DNA of 15,914 nt from Scybalousia_A sp963588535 (GCA_963588535.1 CAVAII010000085.1:1-15914); one strand, 5' to 3'; counted from the stretch's first letter, positions 7,472-14,830 are shown. Notes: a model not told the origin generated them from the letters alone. Translations and numbers: made by a program.

Positions 7472-8695
7472 ATGAACAGTCAAAAATATACACTTAGAGG
7501 CGTTTCAGCAAAGAAAGAAGATGTTCACAATGCTATAAAGAATATAGACAAAGGACTTTTTCCGACCGCCTTTTGCAAAGTTATCCCAGATATATTAGGA
7601 GGTGATAAAGACTATTGTAATATAATGCACGCCGATGGAGCAGGTACCAAATCCTCTTTGGCATATATGTATTACAAACAAACAGGCGATTTGTCAGTTT
7701 GGAAAGGTATTGCACAAGATGCCGTAGTAATGAATACAGACGATGTTATCTGTTCGGGAGTTACGCAAAATATTATTCTATCTTCGACTATCGGCAGGAA
7801 CAAATCTTTGATTAGTGGCGAAGTGATTAAAGCGATTATCGAGGGAACAGAAGAATTTTTGCAACTTCTTAGAGATTTGGGTATAAATATTTATTCTACC
7901 GGAGGCGAGACAGCAGATGTCGGCGATTTGGTACGCACTATTATTGTAGATAGCACAGTAACGGCACGAGATAGAAGAGAAAACATTATACAATCTAAGA
8001 TTGCTCCAAAGGATGTTATAGTAGGTTTGGCATCTTTCGGACAAGCATCTTACGAGAAGGAATATAATGGCGGTATGGGTAGTAATGGCTTAACGAGTGC
8101 AAGACATGATGTCTTTGAACACTCACTAAAAACTCTTTTCCCTGAGAGTTTTGATACTAACTTACCCGATGAGATAGTTTATTGCGGCAAAAAGAAACTT
8201 TTAGACCCTATACAGATCGCTAATCAGACTATTGGACAGAGGGCTACTACACTTAAAGGCGATGTTCCGTCTATTGAGACCACTGTTGGCAAATTAGTTC
8301 TTTCTCCAACTCGTACTTACGCTCCTATTATTACTAAGATATTGAACGAGTGTCGCAAAGATATCCATTTCCTTGTTCATTGTACAGGTGGAAGTATGGG
8401 AAAAGTGCTTAATTTCTGCGATAATGTTCATATTGTTAAGGATAATTTGTTCGCTTTGCCACCATTGTTTGATATTATCGAAAAAGAGAGTGGTACCAAT
8501 CGTCAAGAAATGTATCAAGTCTTTAATATGGGACAGAGAATGGAGATATATTGCAGCGAAGAGGTAGCAAAAGAGATTATAGATATAAGCGAGAGTTATA
8601 ATGTTGCTGCCCAAATCATCGGTTATGTAGAAAAGGCAGACAAAGCCTCGGTTACGGTTATCGATGATAAAGGTAAATACGAGTATTTCAAATAA
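7472..8695 (+). CDS. purM: AIR synthase-related protein (PurM-like phosphoribosylformylglycinamidine cyclo-ligase)
   Basis: A 407-residue member of the PurM superfamily. PurM converts FGAM to AIR with ATP in purine synthesis. Visible motifs include HADGAGTKSSLAY at 53-65 (nucleotide and substrate loop), DAVVMNTDDVICSGV at 83-97 and STGGETADVGDLV at 142-154, then a glycine-rich segment NGGMGSNGLTSAR and the second-domain stretch HFLVHCTGGSMGKVL. The protein is longer than E. coli PurM (about 345 residues) and fits the longer form annotated as AIR synthase in Bacteroidota. It lies 30 nt after the DUF2723 gene and ends before a strong terminator, so it is probably the last gene of the recQ-lptE-DUF2723 run. 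The PurM name is a family assignment; the presence of another purM elsewhere cannot be judged here. Confidence 0.85.
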   Translation: MNSQKYTLRGVSAKKEDVHNAIKNIDKGLFPTAFCKVIPDILGGDKDYCNIMHADGAGTKSSLAYMYYKQTGDLSVWKGIAQDAVVMNTDDVICSGVTQNIILSSTIGRNKSLISGEVIKAIIEGTEEFLQLLRDLGINIYSTGGETADVGDLVRTIIVDSTVTARDRRENIIQSKIAPKDVIVGLASFGQASYEKEYNGGMGSNGLTSARHDVFEHSLKTLFPESFDTNLPDEIVYCGKKKLLDPIQIANQTIGQRATTLKGDVPSIETTVGKLVLSPTRTYAPIITKILNECRKDIHFLVHCTGGSMGKVLNFCDNVHIVKDNLFALPPLFDIIEKESGTNRQEMYQVFNMGQRMEIYCSEEVAKEIIDISESYNVAAQIIGYVEKADKASVTVIDDKGKYEYFK

Positions 8696-8736
8696 TATAT
8701 CGTAAATATTCGGCTTTCGCATTATTGTCGTTTTTG

Positions 8737-8777
8737 ATAACTACTCTAAGATTAAACCAAAGGTAGTTATAATCCGA
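8737..8777 (+). other. Structured 3' region upstream of the purM terminator
   Basis: Two short inverted repeats precede the terminator. ATAACTAC (8737-8744) pairs with GTAGTTAT (8763-8770). ATAATCCG (8769-8776) pairs with CGGATTAT (8808-8815), which lies inside the terminator loop. The two share bases 8769-8770, so they compete, and the second would interleave with the terminator stem as a pseudoknot. No known riboswitch class is recognised. Confidence 0.45.
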
Positions 8778-8782
8778 TACCT

Positions 8783-8845
8783 TAATCAAGTATTGTGTTT
8801 TAGTCTGCGGATTATCTTATCACAATACTTGATTATTTTTTGTTC
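8783..8845 (+). terminator. Rho-independent terminator of the recQ-purM run
   Basis: A perfect 15-bp stem (TAATCAAGTATTGTG at 8783-8797 with CACAATACTTGATTA at 8821-8835) with a 23-nt loop is followed by TTTTTTGTTCTT. This closes the upstream plus-strand genes and separates them from the ssb promoter 58 nt further on. Confidence 0.88.
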
Positions 8846-8892
8846 TTATAGCGAAGTCTATATATATGAGTACAAAAATAGAAGGCAAATAA

Positions 8893-8922
8893 TTGGTAGA
8901 TTAAGAAAATTTCGTATCTTTG
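8893..8922 (+). promoter_or_regulatory. Bacteroidota-type promoter for ssb
   Basis: TTG at 8893-8895, a 19-nt spacer and TATCTTTG at 8915-8922 match the -33/-7 consensus (TTTG and TAnnTTTG) recognised by the Bacteroidota primary sigma factor. Transcription should start near 8928-8930, giving a leader of about 100 nt before the ssb ATG. The remaining gap between purM and ssb holds the terminator, this promoter and an A/T-rich leader; I see no gene in it. Confidence 0.85.
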
Positions 8923-9032
8923 CAACTCAATATTTCTATTTCTTAACAAGATTAGAGAAGAATAGATTTAATAAGGATATTAATAGACAAATATCAAAAA
9001 ATATAATAACCAAAACACATAGATAATAAGTA

Positions 9033-9491
9033 ATGATAGGTGTAAATAAAGTTATTTTGATTGGAAACTTAGGAAAAGATCCTGAAATAGTAATGTTTGA
9101 CAACGTAAAGAAGGCATCTTTCCCTCTTGCAACAACAGAGCAATACAAGAATCACGAAGGAGTTAAAGTAGATGAGACAGAATGGCATAATATAGTTTGC
9201 TGGCGTGGTCTTGCTGATATAGCAGACAAGTTTCTTAGAAAAAGTATGCAGATTTATGTAGAAGGAAAACTTAAATCTCGCACATGGGAAGACAAAGAAG
9301 GCAATAGAAGACGTACAGTAGAGATAGTTGCTGATAATTTTAAGATACTTTCTCGTACTTATCCTACTTCTACTAATAATAATACAGTGCCTACGGTTGA
9401 TAATTCGGATCTTCTTTCTTTTGATACCGATGATAATCTTTCTTCTTTGGTAGATGACAACCTTAATTACTCTTCGAAGGAAAAGATATGA
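9033..9491 (+). CDS. ssb: Single-stranded DNA-binding protein
   Basis: Binds and protects single-stranded DNA in replication and repair, and recruits partners through its C-terminal tip. The 152-residue protein has an OB fold at about 3-108: VNKVILIGNLGKDPEIV (4-20), ASFPLATTE (28-36), ETEWHNIVCW (48-57), ADKFLRKSMQIYVEGKLKSR (64-83) and TVEIVADNFKIL (95-106). A short linker follows. The usual terminal tip (DDDLPF or similar) is absent. Instead DDNL occurs at 133-136 and DDNLNY at 141-146, and the chain then ends in a basic SSKEKI. It has its own promoter, and the next gene follows after 62 nt. The family is certain; the odd tail suggests either a divergent paralogue or changed partner binding. 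Confidence 0.93.
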   Translation: MIGVNKVILIGNLGKDPEIVMFDNVKKASFPLATTEQYKNHEGVKVDETEWHNIVCWRGLADIADKFLRKSMQIYVEGKLKSRTWEDKEGNRRRTVEIVADNFKILSRTYPTSTNNNTVPTVDNSDLLSFDTDDNLSSLVDDNLNYSSKEKI

Positions 9492-9553
9492 CCATTCTAA
9501 TTATTTAATCACATAGTTTAGTAACGATAATTAACTAAAAAATATATAAAACA

Positions 9554-10261
9554 ATGAAAAAGATATTATTATTAACGATAACGATTATGTGCTGTGTATC
9601 TTTCGGAGCAAAAGCACAAATGCAGAGTCTTTCTTGCAGTTATCTAAAAGCATCATTCGCTCAACCATTGGGAGAATATAAAGATTATTACAAATCTGGT
9701 TTCGGTTTGGATTACGGAAGAATATTTGCTTTGGATATTGATATAGCTAATGGTGCAGTAGTACCAGGTATTGATATCACATTTGTAAGTACGCAATTCA
9801 ATTTCGGAAAAGACCACAACTATTTCGATTCAGAAATCTTAAACTCTCTAACTTCTAATCTTACAACCAAAGGTGGTTTGCTTTGGAGTTTAGGAGTTAA
9901 GTTAGGTCCAAGTATTACTGTTGGCATAACTGACGGTTTGGTAGCAGACTTTGCTATTCAATATGACCCAACTGTTATCTTCTCTTTCGCAAGAAAAGGT
10001 ATCGACAAAGACAAATGGGATAACGGCAATAGAGTAGATGATAAATCTTCTTCTTCTGTATCTTTCGCCAACAGAATAGGTTTTAAGGGTGGCGTTCGTT
10101 ACCAACATTTCTTCTTTGGTTTGGAATTCCTTATAGGAAGTACTAATATTAGTTATTCCAAAGCTATCTTACCTGAGTTGACTAATGCAGGTATAGAGTT
10201 TACCAAAGAAAAAGACATGGGCTTAGGTACAATGCTACTTAACTTTGGTTTTACTTTCTAA
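9554..10261 (+). CDS. Outer membrane beta-barrel family protein
   Basis: A 235-residue secreted protein with a signal peptide (MKKILLLTITIMCCVSFGAKA, cleavage expected after Ala21). The mature part shows alternating hydrophobic and polar residues in strands such as SFAQPLGEYKDYYKSGFGLDYG, GGLLWSLGVKLGPSITVGI and VRYQHFFFGLEFLIGSTNIS. It ends in LNFGFTF, a C-terminal aromatic residue typical of barrels inserted by BamA. The size suggests eight to ten strands, like the OmpW or PorT-like small barrels of Bacteroidota. No specific substrate or partner can be named. It lies 62 nt after ssb with no recognisable promoter between them, so it is probably co-transcribed, and it ends in a clear terminator. 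Confidence 0.82.
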   Translation: MKKILLLTITIMCCVSFGAKAQMQSLSCSYLKASFAQPLGEYKDYYKSGFGLDYGRIFALDIDIANGAVVPGIDITFVSTQFNFGKDHNYFDSEILNSLTSNLTTKGGLLWSLGVKLGPSITVGITDGLVADFAIQYDPTVIFSFARKGIDKDKWDNGNRVDDKSSSSVSFANRIGFKGGVRYQHFFFGLEFLIGSTNISYSKAILPELTNAGIEFTKEKDMGLGTMLLNFGFTF

Positions 10262-10300
10262 GGGATAAGAATTAGAAAATTTTCGTTTTCAATATATAAG

Positions 10301-10332
10301 GGAAGGTTTAGTTATTAGACCTTCCATTTTTT
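10301..10332 (+). terminator. Rho-independent terminator after the barrel gene
   Basis: A 10-bp stem (GGAAGGTTTA at 10301-10310 with TAGACCTTCC at 10316-10325, one G·T wobble) with a 5-nt loop is followed by ATTTTTT. It ends the ssb and barrel transcript 40 nt after the stop codon. Confidence 0.9.
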
Positions 10333-10370
10333 AACAAAGAGAACAATAACATCAAAACGCCATAGTACAA

Positions 10371-10961
10371 ATGAGACAAATAATCTTTGCAACGCACAAC
10401 TCGAACAAAATAGAAGAGATACGCCAAGTAGTTAGTAAGAAAATAGAAATCGTTTCGTTGTCTTCCTTAGGGGATAATCAAGATATACCCGAGACAGGAC
10501 AAACTCTACAAGAAAATGCTTACCAAAAAGCAAAATATGTATACGACAAATATCACAAAGATTGCTTTGCAGACGATACAGGTTTGGAAGTTGAGGTCTT
10601 AGATGGTCGTCCGGGCGTTTATTCTGCAAGATATGCTGGAGAGAACTGCACTTCGGAGGATAATATGGTTAAACTTCTTGAAGAGATGGGAGATACAACC
10701 AACCGTAATGCCAAATTCCGCACCGTTATTTGTTTGATAGAGAATGGCAAACCAAGATATTTCGAAGGAGAATGTCAAGGTGTAATCACAACTCAAAGAT
10801 ATGGTAACAAAGGTTTTGGATATGACCCGATATTCATACCTAATGGCTTTGGAAGTAGTTTTGCCGAGATGACTAAGGAGGAAAAAAATCTTATCTCTCA
10901 TAGAGGTATCGCTACAAGACGCCTAATCGCCTACCTATTGAATGAGGATAAATCAGTCTAA
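10371..10961 (+). CDS. rdgB: RdgB/HAM1 non-canonical purine NTP pyrophosphatase
   Basis: Hydrolyses dITP, ITP and XTP to the monophosphate plus pyrophosphate, keeping deaminated purines out of DNA and RNA. The 196-residue protein has the normal family length and motifs: FATHNSNKIEEI (6-17) for the nucleotide base and phosphate, FADDTGLEVEVLDGRPGVYS (66-85) with the catalytic aspartates, GFGYDPIF (148-155), and ISHRGIATRRL (175-185). The last codons (DKSV and stop) fall within an AATCAGT-containing repeat that continues into the spacer. The next gene begins 24 nt downstream, so the two are probably co-transcribed. No clear promoter consensus is visible in the 38 nt after the preceding terminator. 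Confidence 0.95.
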   Translation: MRQIIFATHNSNKIEEIRQVVSKKIEIVSLSSLGDNQDIPETGQTLQENAYQKAKYVYDKYHKDCFADDTGLEVEVLDGRPGVYSARYAGENCTSEDNMVKLLEEMGDTTNRNAKFRTVICLIENGKPRYFEGECQGVITTQRYGNKGFGYDPIFIPNGFGSSFAEMTKEEKNLISHRGIATRRLIAYLLNEDKSV

Positions 10962-10985
10962 ACGAATATAAATCAGTTCTTAATC
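10945..10985 (+). repeat. Two-copy relic of the 21-bp repeat family at the rdgB 3' end (block C)
   Basis: ATAAATCAGTCTAAACGA (from 10949) and ATAAATCAGTTCTTAATC (from 10969) place AATCAGT at 10951 and 10971, 20 bases apart. The core and its A/T flank resemble block A units (AATAAAATCAGTAATCGTT). The first copy includes the rdgB stop codon. With only two copies and one base of phase difference, the link to blocks A and B is suggestive rather than proven. Confidence 0.5.
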
Positions 10986-11519
10986 ATGATTAACGAGGAA
11001 GATATAAGACAAGAAACTATTATGTCGGTAGCTCAAAAGATGGCTATCGCAGCACGCACCGCCCCTAAGGCAAGAGGTACGGACAATCTTATTATTCGTA
11101 TCTGTGAGAAGGAAGATATTGAGAAGATATCCAAACAATTAGTTTTAGATTACAAACAAAGTGGAGAGAAAGAGACGTTTCTACTTAGGGATTCCGCAAA
11201 TATTCTAAATGCTTCTTGTCTTTTGTTGATTGCTACCAAAGTACAGGTCTTAGGATTGGATTGTGGTTATTGCGGTTATAAGACTTGTAAGGATAAAGTC
11301 GAGGCAGGCAAGAATATCCCTTGTTTTTTCAATTCCGAGGACTTAGGTTTGGCTGTTGGATCGGCATGTAGTATAGCGGCAGACAATAGAGTAGACAATA
11401 GGGTTATGTTTTCTGCAGGTAGGGCTGCCTCTCGATTGGGTTTGGTGGAAGGTTGCATGCAGTGTTTGGCGATTTGTTTGTCGGCATCTGCCAAAAATCC
11501 TTTCTTTGATAGAAAATAA
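10986..11519 (+). CDS. DUF2148 ferredoxin-domain protein
   Basis: A 177-residue member of the DUF2148 family, whose biochemical role is not established. The N-terminal third is a helical segment with AARTAPKARGTDNL (22-35), a pattern shared with nitroreductase-like proteins and typical of this family. The cysteine cluster DCGYCGYKTCKDK (Cys93, Cys96, Cys101) with Cys113 looks like an iron-sulfur site. Cys128 and the terminal C-x2-C-x3-C (157, 160, 164) provide further ligands. SIAADNRVDNRVMFSAGRAA (129-148) is the other conserved block. It probably shares a transcript with rdgB and runs convergent to the ATP synthase operon, with repeat block B and a bidirectional terminator in the 280-nt gap. 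Confidence 0.88.
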   Translation: MINEEDIRQETIMSVAQKMAIAARTAPKARGTDNLIIRICEKEDIEKISKQLVLDYKQSGEKETFLLRDSANILNASCLLLIATKVQVLGLDCGYCGYKTCKDKVEAGKNIPCFFNSEDLGLAVGSACSIAADNRVDNRVMFSAGRAASRLGLVEGCMQCLAICLSASAKNPFFDRK

Positions 11520-11592
11520 CCATTTGCCGATAGTACATAAATATCTGTAATATAGATTCTTTGGAATAACTCTCGATGTCGTTAAAATAAGT

Positions 11593-11697
11593 ACTGATAT
11601 TATCCAAATAATTACTGATAATATTTCAACGATTACTGATTTTATCAGAATAATTACTGATTTTATTCCAACGATTACTGATATTATTTTGGTGGTA
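11593..11697 (-). repeat. Five degenerate 21-bp tandem repeats (block B)
   Basis: ACTGA recurs at 11593, 11614, 11635, 11656 and 11677, exactly 21 bases apart. Units read ACTGATnTTATnnnAAnnATT. Units 2 and 4 end CAACGATT, and units 1 and 3 end AATAATT, an alternating pattern. The fifth unit is degenerate after ACTGATATTATTTT. Given in block A's orientation the repeats lie on the minus strand: AATCAGTAATCGTT is identical to a 14-base stretch in block A unit 2. Neighbouring units can pair, for example GATATTATC at 11596 with GATAATATT at 11617, and unit 3 contains CTGAT-TTT-ATCAG. Function unknown. Confidence 0.9.
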
Positions 11698-11730
11698 CGT
11701 TACACTAAGAAAAAGTATCAATTATCTAAC

Positions 11731-11778
11731 AAAAATAACTACCAAAAAAGAAAATCCTTCTTGGTAGTTAGTTTTTTG
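11731..11778. terminator. Bidirectional terminator between the DUF2148 gene and the atp operon
   Basis: A perfect 10-bp stem (TAACTACCAA at 11736-11745 with TTGGTAGTTA at 11761-11770) has GTTTTTTG after it on the plus strand. On the minus strand it is followed by TTTTTGTTAG. It therefore serves both converging transcription units. It lies 30 nt beyond the atpG stop codon. Confidence 0.88.
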
Positions 11779-11799
11779 TAAGTAGTATTTACGCTACGA

Positions 11800-12699
11800 T
11801 TATACAGCGTTGGCTCCGTTAGATACCTCAATAATTTGATTAGTGATATCCGTCTGACGCTGTTTGTTGTAAGTAACGGTAAGATCTTTTAACAAAGCAC
11901 TCGCATTGTCGGTAGCCTTGTTCATAGAAGACATTCTGGCTCCATGTTCTGAGGTAAAAGAGTCCAAAAAACATTTATACATCTGAGTTTTAAGGCTCTG
12001 AGGTATGGCAGAAGAAAGAATCTCCTCTTGGTTTGGAGAGAAAATATAGTCATTATTATGCGTTTTGTTTTCTTTCTCGCCATTTTCTTTCTTGTTCTCT
12101 TTCTTATCCTCTGCATTAGACAAAGGGAGAAAATCTTCTATGGTAGGGATTTGTGTAGCAGCGTTTTTGAATTTGTTATAAATGATTTGTATCCTATCAT
12201 ATTTCTTTGACAAGAAATCATTCATAAACTTCTCTGCCTCTTGCTTTACATTATCAAAAGTAAGACTATCCCAAATCTCATCGAAACTACCCAAATAGTT
12301 GATAGAATCTATCTTACGAAAAGCGTTATCACCCTTCTTGCCGTAAGAAACAAGCGTAACTTTATGCCCTTCTAATAGATAATCGTTGATTTGTTTGGTC
12401 GTTAGTTTGATTATCGAAGAGTTGAAAGTAGCACATAATCCCTTGTTGGAGGTTAGGGCAATAAGCAAAATATTCTCTTTTCCGCTCTTTGTTTGACGAG
12501 CAAAGGGCATATCGTCTTGAATAGACTGTCCAAGTTTTGCCATTATCTCACTCATCTTCTGTGAATAAGGACGCAAACGGACTATTGCTGCCTGCGATTT
12601 TCTTAACTTCGACGCCGAAACCATCTTCATTGCCGAGGTTATCTGCTGAGTCGATTTAACGGACGCTATTCTTGTACGTATTTCCTTAAGATTTGCCAT
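11800..12699 (-). CDS. atpG: ATP synthase F1 gamma subunit
   Basis: The rotating central stalk that couples c-ring rotation to catalysis in the alpha/beta hexamer. The 299-residue protein starts MANLKEIRTRIASVKSTQQI with the conserved TSAMKMVSASKLRKSQ (21-36), has TSNKGLCATFNSSI (83-96) in the middle Rossmann-like part, and ends with FTSEHGARMSSMNKATDNAS (248-267) and QRQTDITNQIIEVSNGANA, the C-terminal helix of the coiled coil. Residues 196-216 form a highly charged, low-complexity insert (EDKKENKKENGEKENK) in the globular domain. It is the last gene of the operon: 4 nt separate it from atpA, and a terminator follows. Confidence 0.97.
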   Translation of the reverse strand: MANLKEIRTRIASVKSTQQITSAMKMVSASKLRKSQAAIVRLRPYSQKMSEIMAKLGQSIQDDMPFARQTKSGKENILLIALTSNKGLCATFNSSIIKLTTKQINDYLLEGHKVTLVSYGKKGDNAFRKIDSINYLGSFDEIWDSLTFDNVKQEAEKFMNDFLSKKYDRIQIIYNKFKNAATQIPTIEDFLPLSNAEDKKENKKENGEKENKTHNNDYIFSPNQEEILSSAIPQSLKTQMYKCFLDSFTSEHGARMSSMNKATDNASALLKDLTVTYNKQRQTDITNQIIEVSNGANAV

Positions 12700-12703
12700 A
12701 AAA

Positions 12704-14287
12704 CTATTGTATTATATACTTCTTAGCAACCTCTTGCTCTGCCTTATGCAAAGTATTTAGGATATTATTGTCCATCTTTCCTTTGCGGATATCGGCTAAT
12801 GTATCTTTGTATTGTGCATCGAGCAAAGTAAGATAATCTTTTTCGAAATCCAAAACCTTATTTACTGGTATATCGCCTAACCAACCTTGAGTACCACAAG
12901 CAATTATAGCCACTTGATGCTCTACTGTCATAGGCGAATACTGAGGTTGTTTTAGTATCTCTACATTTCGCTTACCTTTCTCAATAACCATTTTGGTTGT
13001 TGCGTCCAGATCTGATCCGAACTTCGAAAAGGCTTCCAATTCTCTGTATTGTGCTTGATCTATTTTCAGCGTTCCGGCTACCTTTTTCATAGATTTGATT
13101 TGTGCCTTACCACCTACTCTGGATACAGATATACCTACGTTGATTGCAGGGCGAACTCCTGAGTTGAAAAGATTACTTTCCAAGAATATCTGCCCATCTG
13201 TAATAGATATAACGTTAGTTGGTATGTATGCACTAACATCTCCTGCTTGCGTCTCTATAATAGGCAAAGCCGTTAGCGAACCGCCTCCTTTTACTTTGTC
13301 TTTTAGTACCTCTGGCAAGTCATTCATCTGGCGTGCAACCTCATCATTAGCAATTACTTTGCAGGCTCTTTCCAATAATCTTGAATGCAAATAGAATACA
13401 TCGCCAGGATAAGCCTCTCTTCCAGGTGGACGACGAAGCAACAACGACACTTCACGGTAAGCAACTGCTTGTTTGCTCAAATCATCATAGACTACTAAGG
13501 CATGACGACCTGTGTCTCTGAAATATTCTCCGATAGCGGCTCCTGCAAATGGTGCATAAAACTGCATTGCAGCAGGATCAGAAGCCGTTGCAGCCAAGAC
13601 AATAGTATATTTCATAGCATCGTGCTCCTCTAAGGCCTTAACCAAGGTAGCAACTGTGGAACCTTTCTGCCCACAAGCCACATAAATACAATATACAGGG
13701 TCGCCTTTTTCGTAAAATTCTCTTTGGTTGATGATAGTATCCACAGCAATAGCCGTTTTTCCGGTCTGTCTATCACCAATTATCAATTCTCTTTGACCTC
13801 TTCCGATAGGGATAATAGAGTCTACGGCTTTAAGTCCTGTTTGTAAAGGTTCCTCAACGGGTTGACGATAGATAACTCCAGGGGCTTTTCTTTCGATAGG
13901 CATATCAAAGGTCTCGCCTTGAATTTCGCCCTTACCGTCTATAGGTTGACCGATAGTATTGATAACTCTACCCAACAAACCTTCGCCAACTCTTATAGAG
14001 GCGATACGTTTGGTACGTTTGACTATGTCTCCTTCGTTGATATCTCCTGTTTCGCCCAAAAGCACAATACCGACATTGTCTTCCTCTAAGTTTTGTACAA
14101 CGCCTTGCGTACCATTAGCGAACTCTACCAACTCACCCGATTGAGTATTCAACAGTCCATATACTCTCGCAATACCATCTCCGATAGAAAGCACTGTACC
14201 TACTTCTTCTAACTCCGTATTAAGATTAGACGAAGTCAGTTGCTCACGTAGTATTGCCGTTACTTCCGATGGTTTCAAAACTGACAT
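12704..14287 (-). CDS. atpA: ATP synthase F1 alpha subunit
   Basis: The non-catalytic nucleotide-binding subunit of the F1 hexamer, 527 residues. The N-terminal beta-barrel (to about 95) contains VGTVLSIGDGIARVYGL (29-45). The nucleotide domain has the Walker A GDRQTGKT (171-178), the Walker B region HALVVYDDLSKQAVAYRE (262-279) and RRPPGREAYPGDVFYLHSRL (285-304). PAINVGISVSRVGG (380-393) carries the arginine finger, Arg390, which completes the beta-subunit active site. A segment around 317-340 (VARQMNDLPEVLKDKVKGGG) is slightly longer than in E. coli. The C-terminal helical domain ends KYIIQ. Spacing is 5 nt from atpH and 4 nt to atpG, consistent with tight translational coupling. Confidence 0.98.
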   Translation of the reverse strand: MSVLKPSEVTAILREQLTSSNLNTELEEVGTVLSIGDGIARVYGLLNTQSGELVEFANGTQGVVQNLEEDNVGIVLLGETGDINEGDIVKRTKRIASIRVGEGLLGRVINTIGQPIDGKGEIQGETFDMPIERKAPGVIYRQPVEEPLQTGLKAVDSIIPIGRGQRELIIGDRQTGKTAIAVDTIINQREFYEKGDPVYCIYVACGQKGSTVATLVKALEEHDAMKYTIVLAATASDPAAMQFYAPFAGAAIGEYFRDTGRHALVVYDDLSKQAVAYREVSLLLRRPPGREAYPGDVFYLHSRLLERACKVIANDEVARQMNDLPEVLKDKVKGGGSLTALPIIETQAGDVSAYIPTNVISITDGQIFLESNLFNSGVRPAINVGISVSRVGGKAQIKSMKKVAGTLKIDQAQYRELEAFSKFGSDLDATTKMVIEKGKRNVEILKQPQYSPMTVEHQVAIIACGTQGWLGDIPVNKVLDFEKDYLTLLDAQYKDTLADIRKGKMDNNILNTLHKAEQEVAKKYIIQ

Positions 14288-14292
14288 AATAC

Positions 14293-14829
14293 TTATTTTG
14301 TTATATTTCTTTTCAAATCATTTAACCTCCTCAAAAAAGAAGCATCATATTGCTCACTATCAACATTAATCACAAAGCCACCAATCAAATTAGCGTCCTT
14401 ATGAATATCTAATTCGATAGTACAATTCAATTCTCTTTCAAGAGTGTTCTTGATAGTGTTTTTGATATTCTCGTCTATATCATTAGCCACCGTAATAGTT
14501 GCTATTTTGATATTATTGTACTTGTTGAAAATATCAATAAACTCTTCGCAAATACCTTTTAGATAAATCTCTCTACGTTTGCTGGCAACCAAAGAAAGAA
14601 ACTTAGTTGTCAAAGAATCGCAACTCTTTTCGAACAAGGCAAGCAATATTTGTCTTTTCTTCAATGGCATAATGGTAGGATTCTTTAGTACTACCTCCAA
14701 TTCTCTATTCTCTTTGCAGACAGTATGTATATATGTTATGTCCTTATAGATAGTAGGGATAGAATTATTCTCTTTTGCCAAATCAAAAAGACTTTGAGCG
14801 TACCGTTTTTGTAGTTTCTTCTCGTCCAT
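14293..14829 (-). CDS. atpH: ATP synthase F1 delta subunit (OSCP)
   Basis: Joins the top of the alpha/beta hexamer to the b-subunit peripheral stalk. At 178 residues it has the normal length. The N-terminal helical domain begins KRYAQSLFDLAKENN (9-23), with FLSLVASKRREIYLKGICEEF (77-97) and KLINAT-equivalent helices. The C-terminal part includes the typical NLIGGFVINVDSEQYDASFLRRLNDLKRNI. It begins 1 nt after the atpF stop and ends 5 nt before atpA. Delta is the least conserved subunit, but the terminal GG-[FI]-x-[IV]-x(6)-D-x-S motif and the operon position make the call secure. Confidence 0.95.
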   Translation of the reverse strand: MDEKKLQKRYAQSLFDLAKENNSIPTIYKDITYIHTVCKENRELEVVLKNPTIMPLKKRQILLALFEKSCDSLTTKFLSLVASKRREIYLKGICEEFIDIFNKYNNIKIATITVANDIDENIKNTIKNTLERELNCTIELDIHKDANLIGGFVINVDSEQYDASFLRRLNDLKRNITK

Positions 14830-14830
14830 A

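Noticed and set aside
8294..8722. Minus-strand 142-codon frame
   Set aside because: It is antisense to the 3' half of the clear PurM-family gene, has no recognisable domain and would share the terminator region.
8793..9026. Plus-strand 77-codon frame before ssb
   Set aside because: It overlaps the terminator stem and the ssb promoter, so it is non-coding control DNA.
10599..10901. Minus-strand 100-codon frame
   Set aside because: It is antisense to rdgB, whose motifs are intact; no independent support.
13095..13394. Plus-strand 99-codon frame
   Set aside because: It is antisense to the highly conserved atpA and is a by-product of that gene's codon use.
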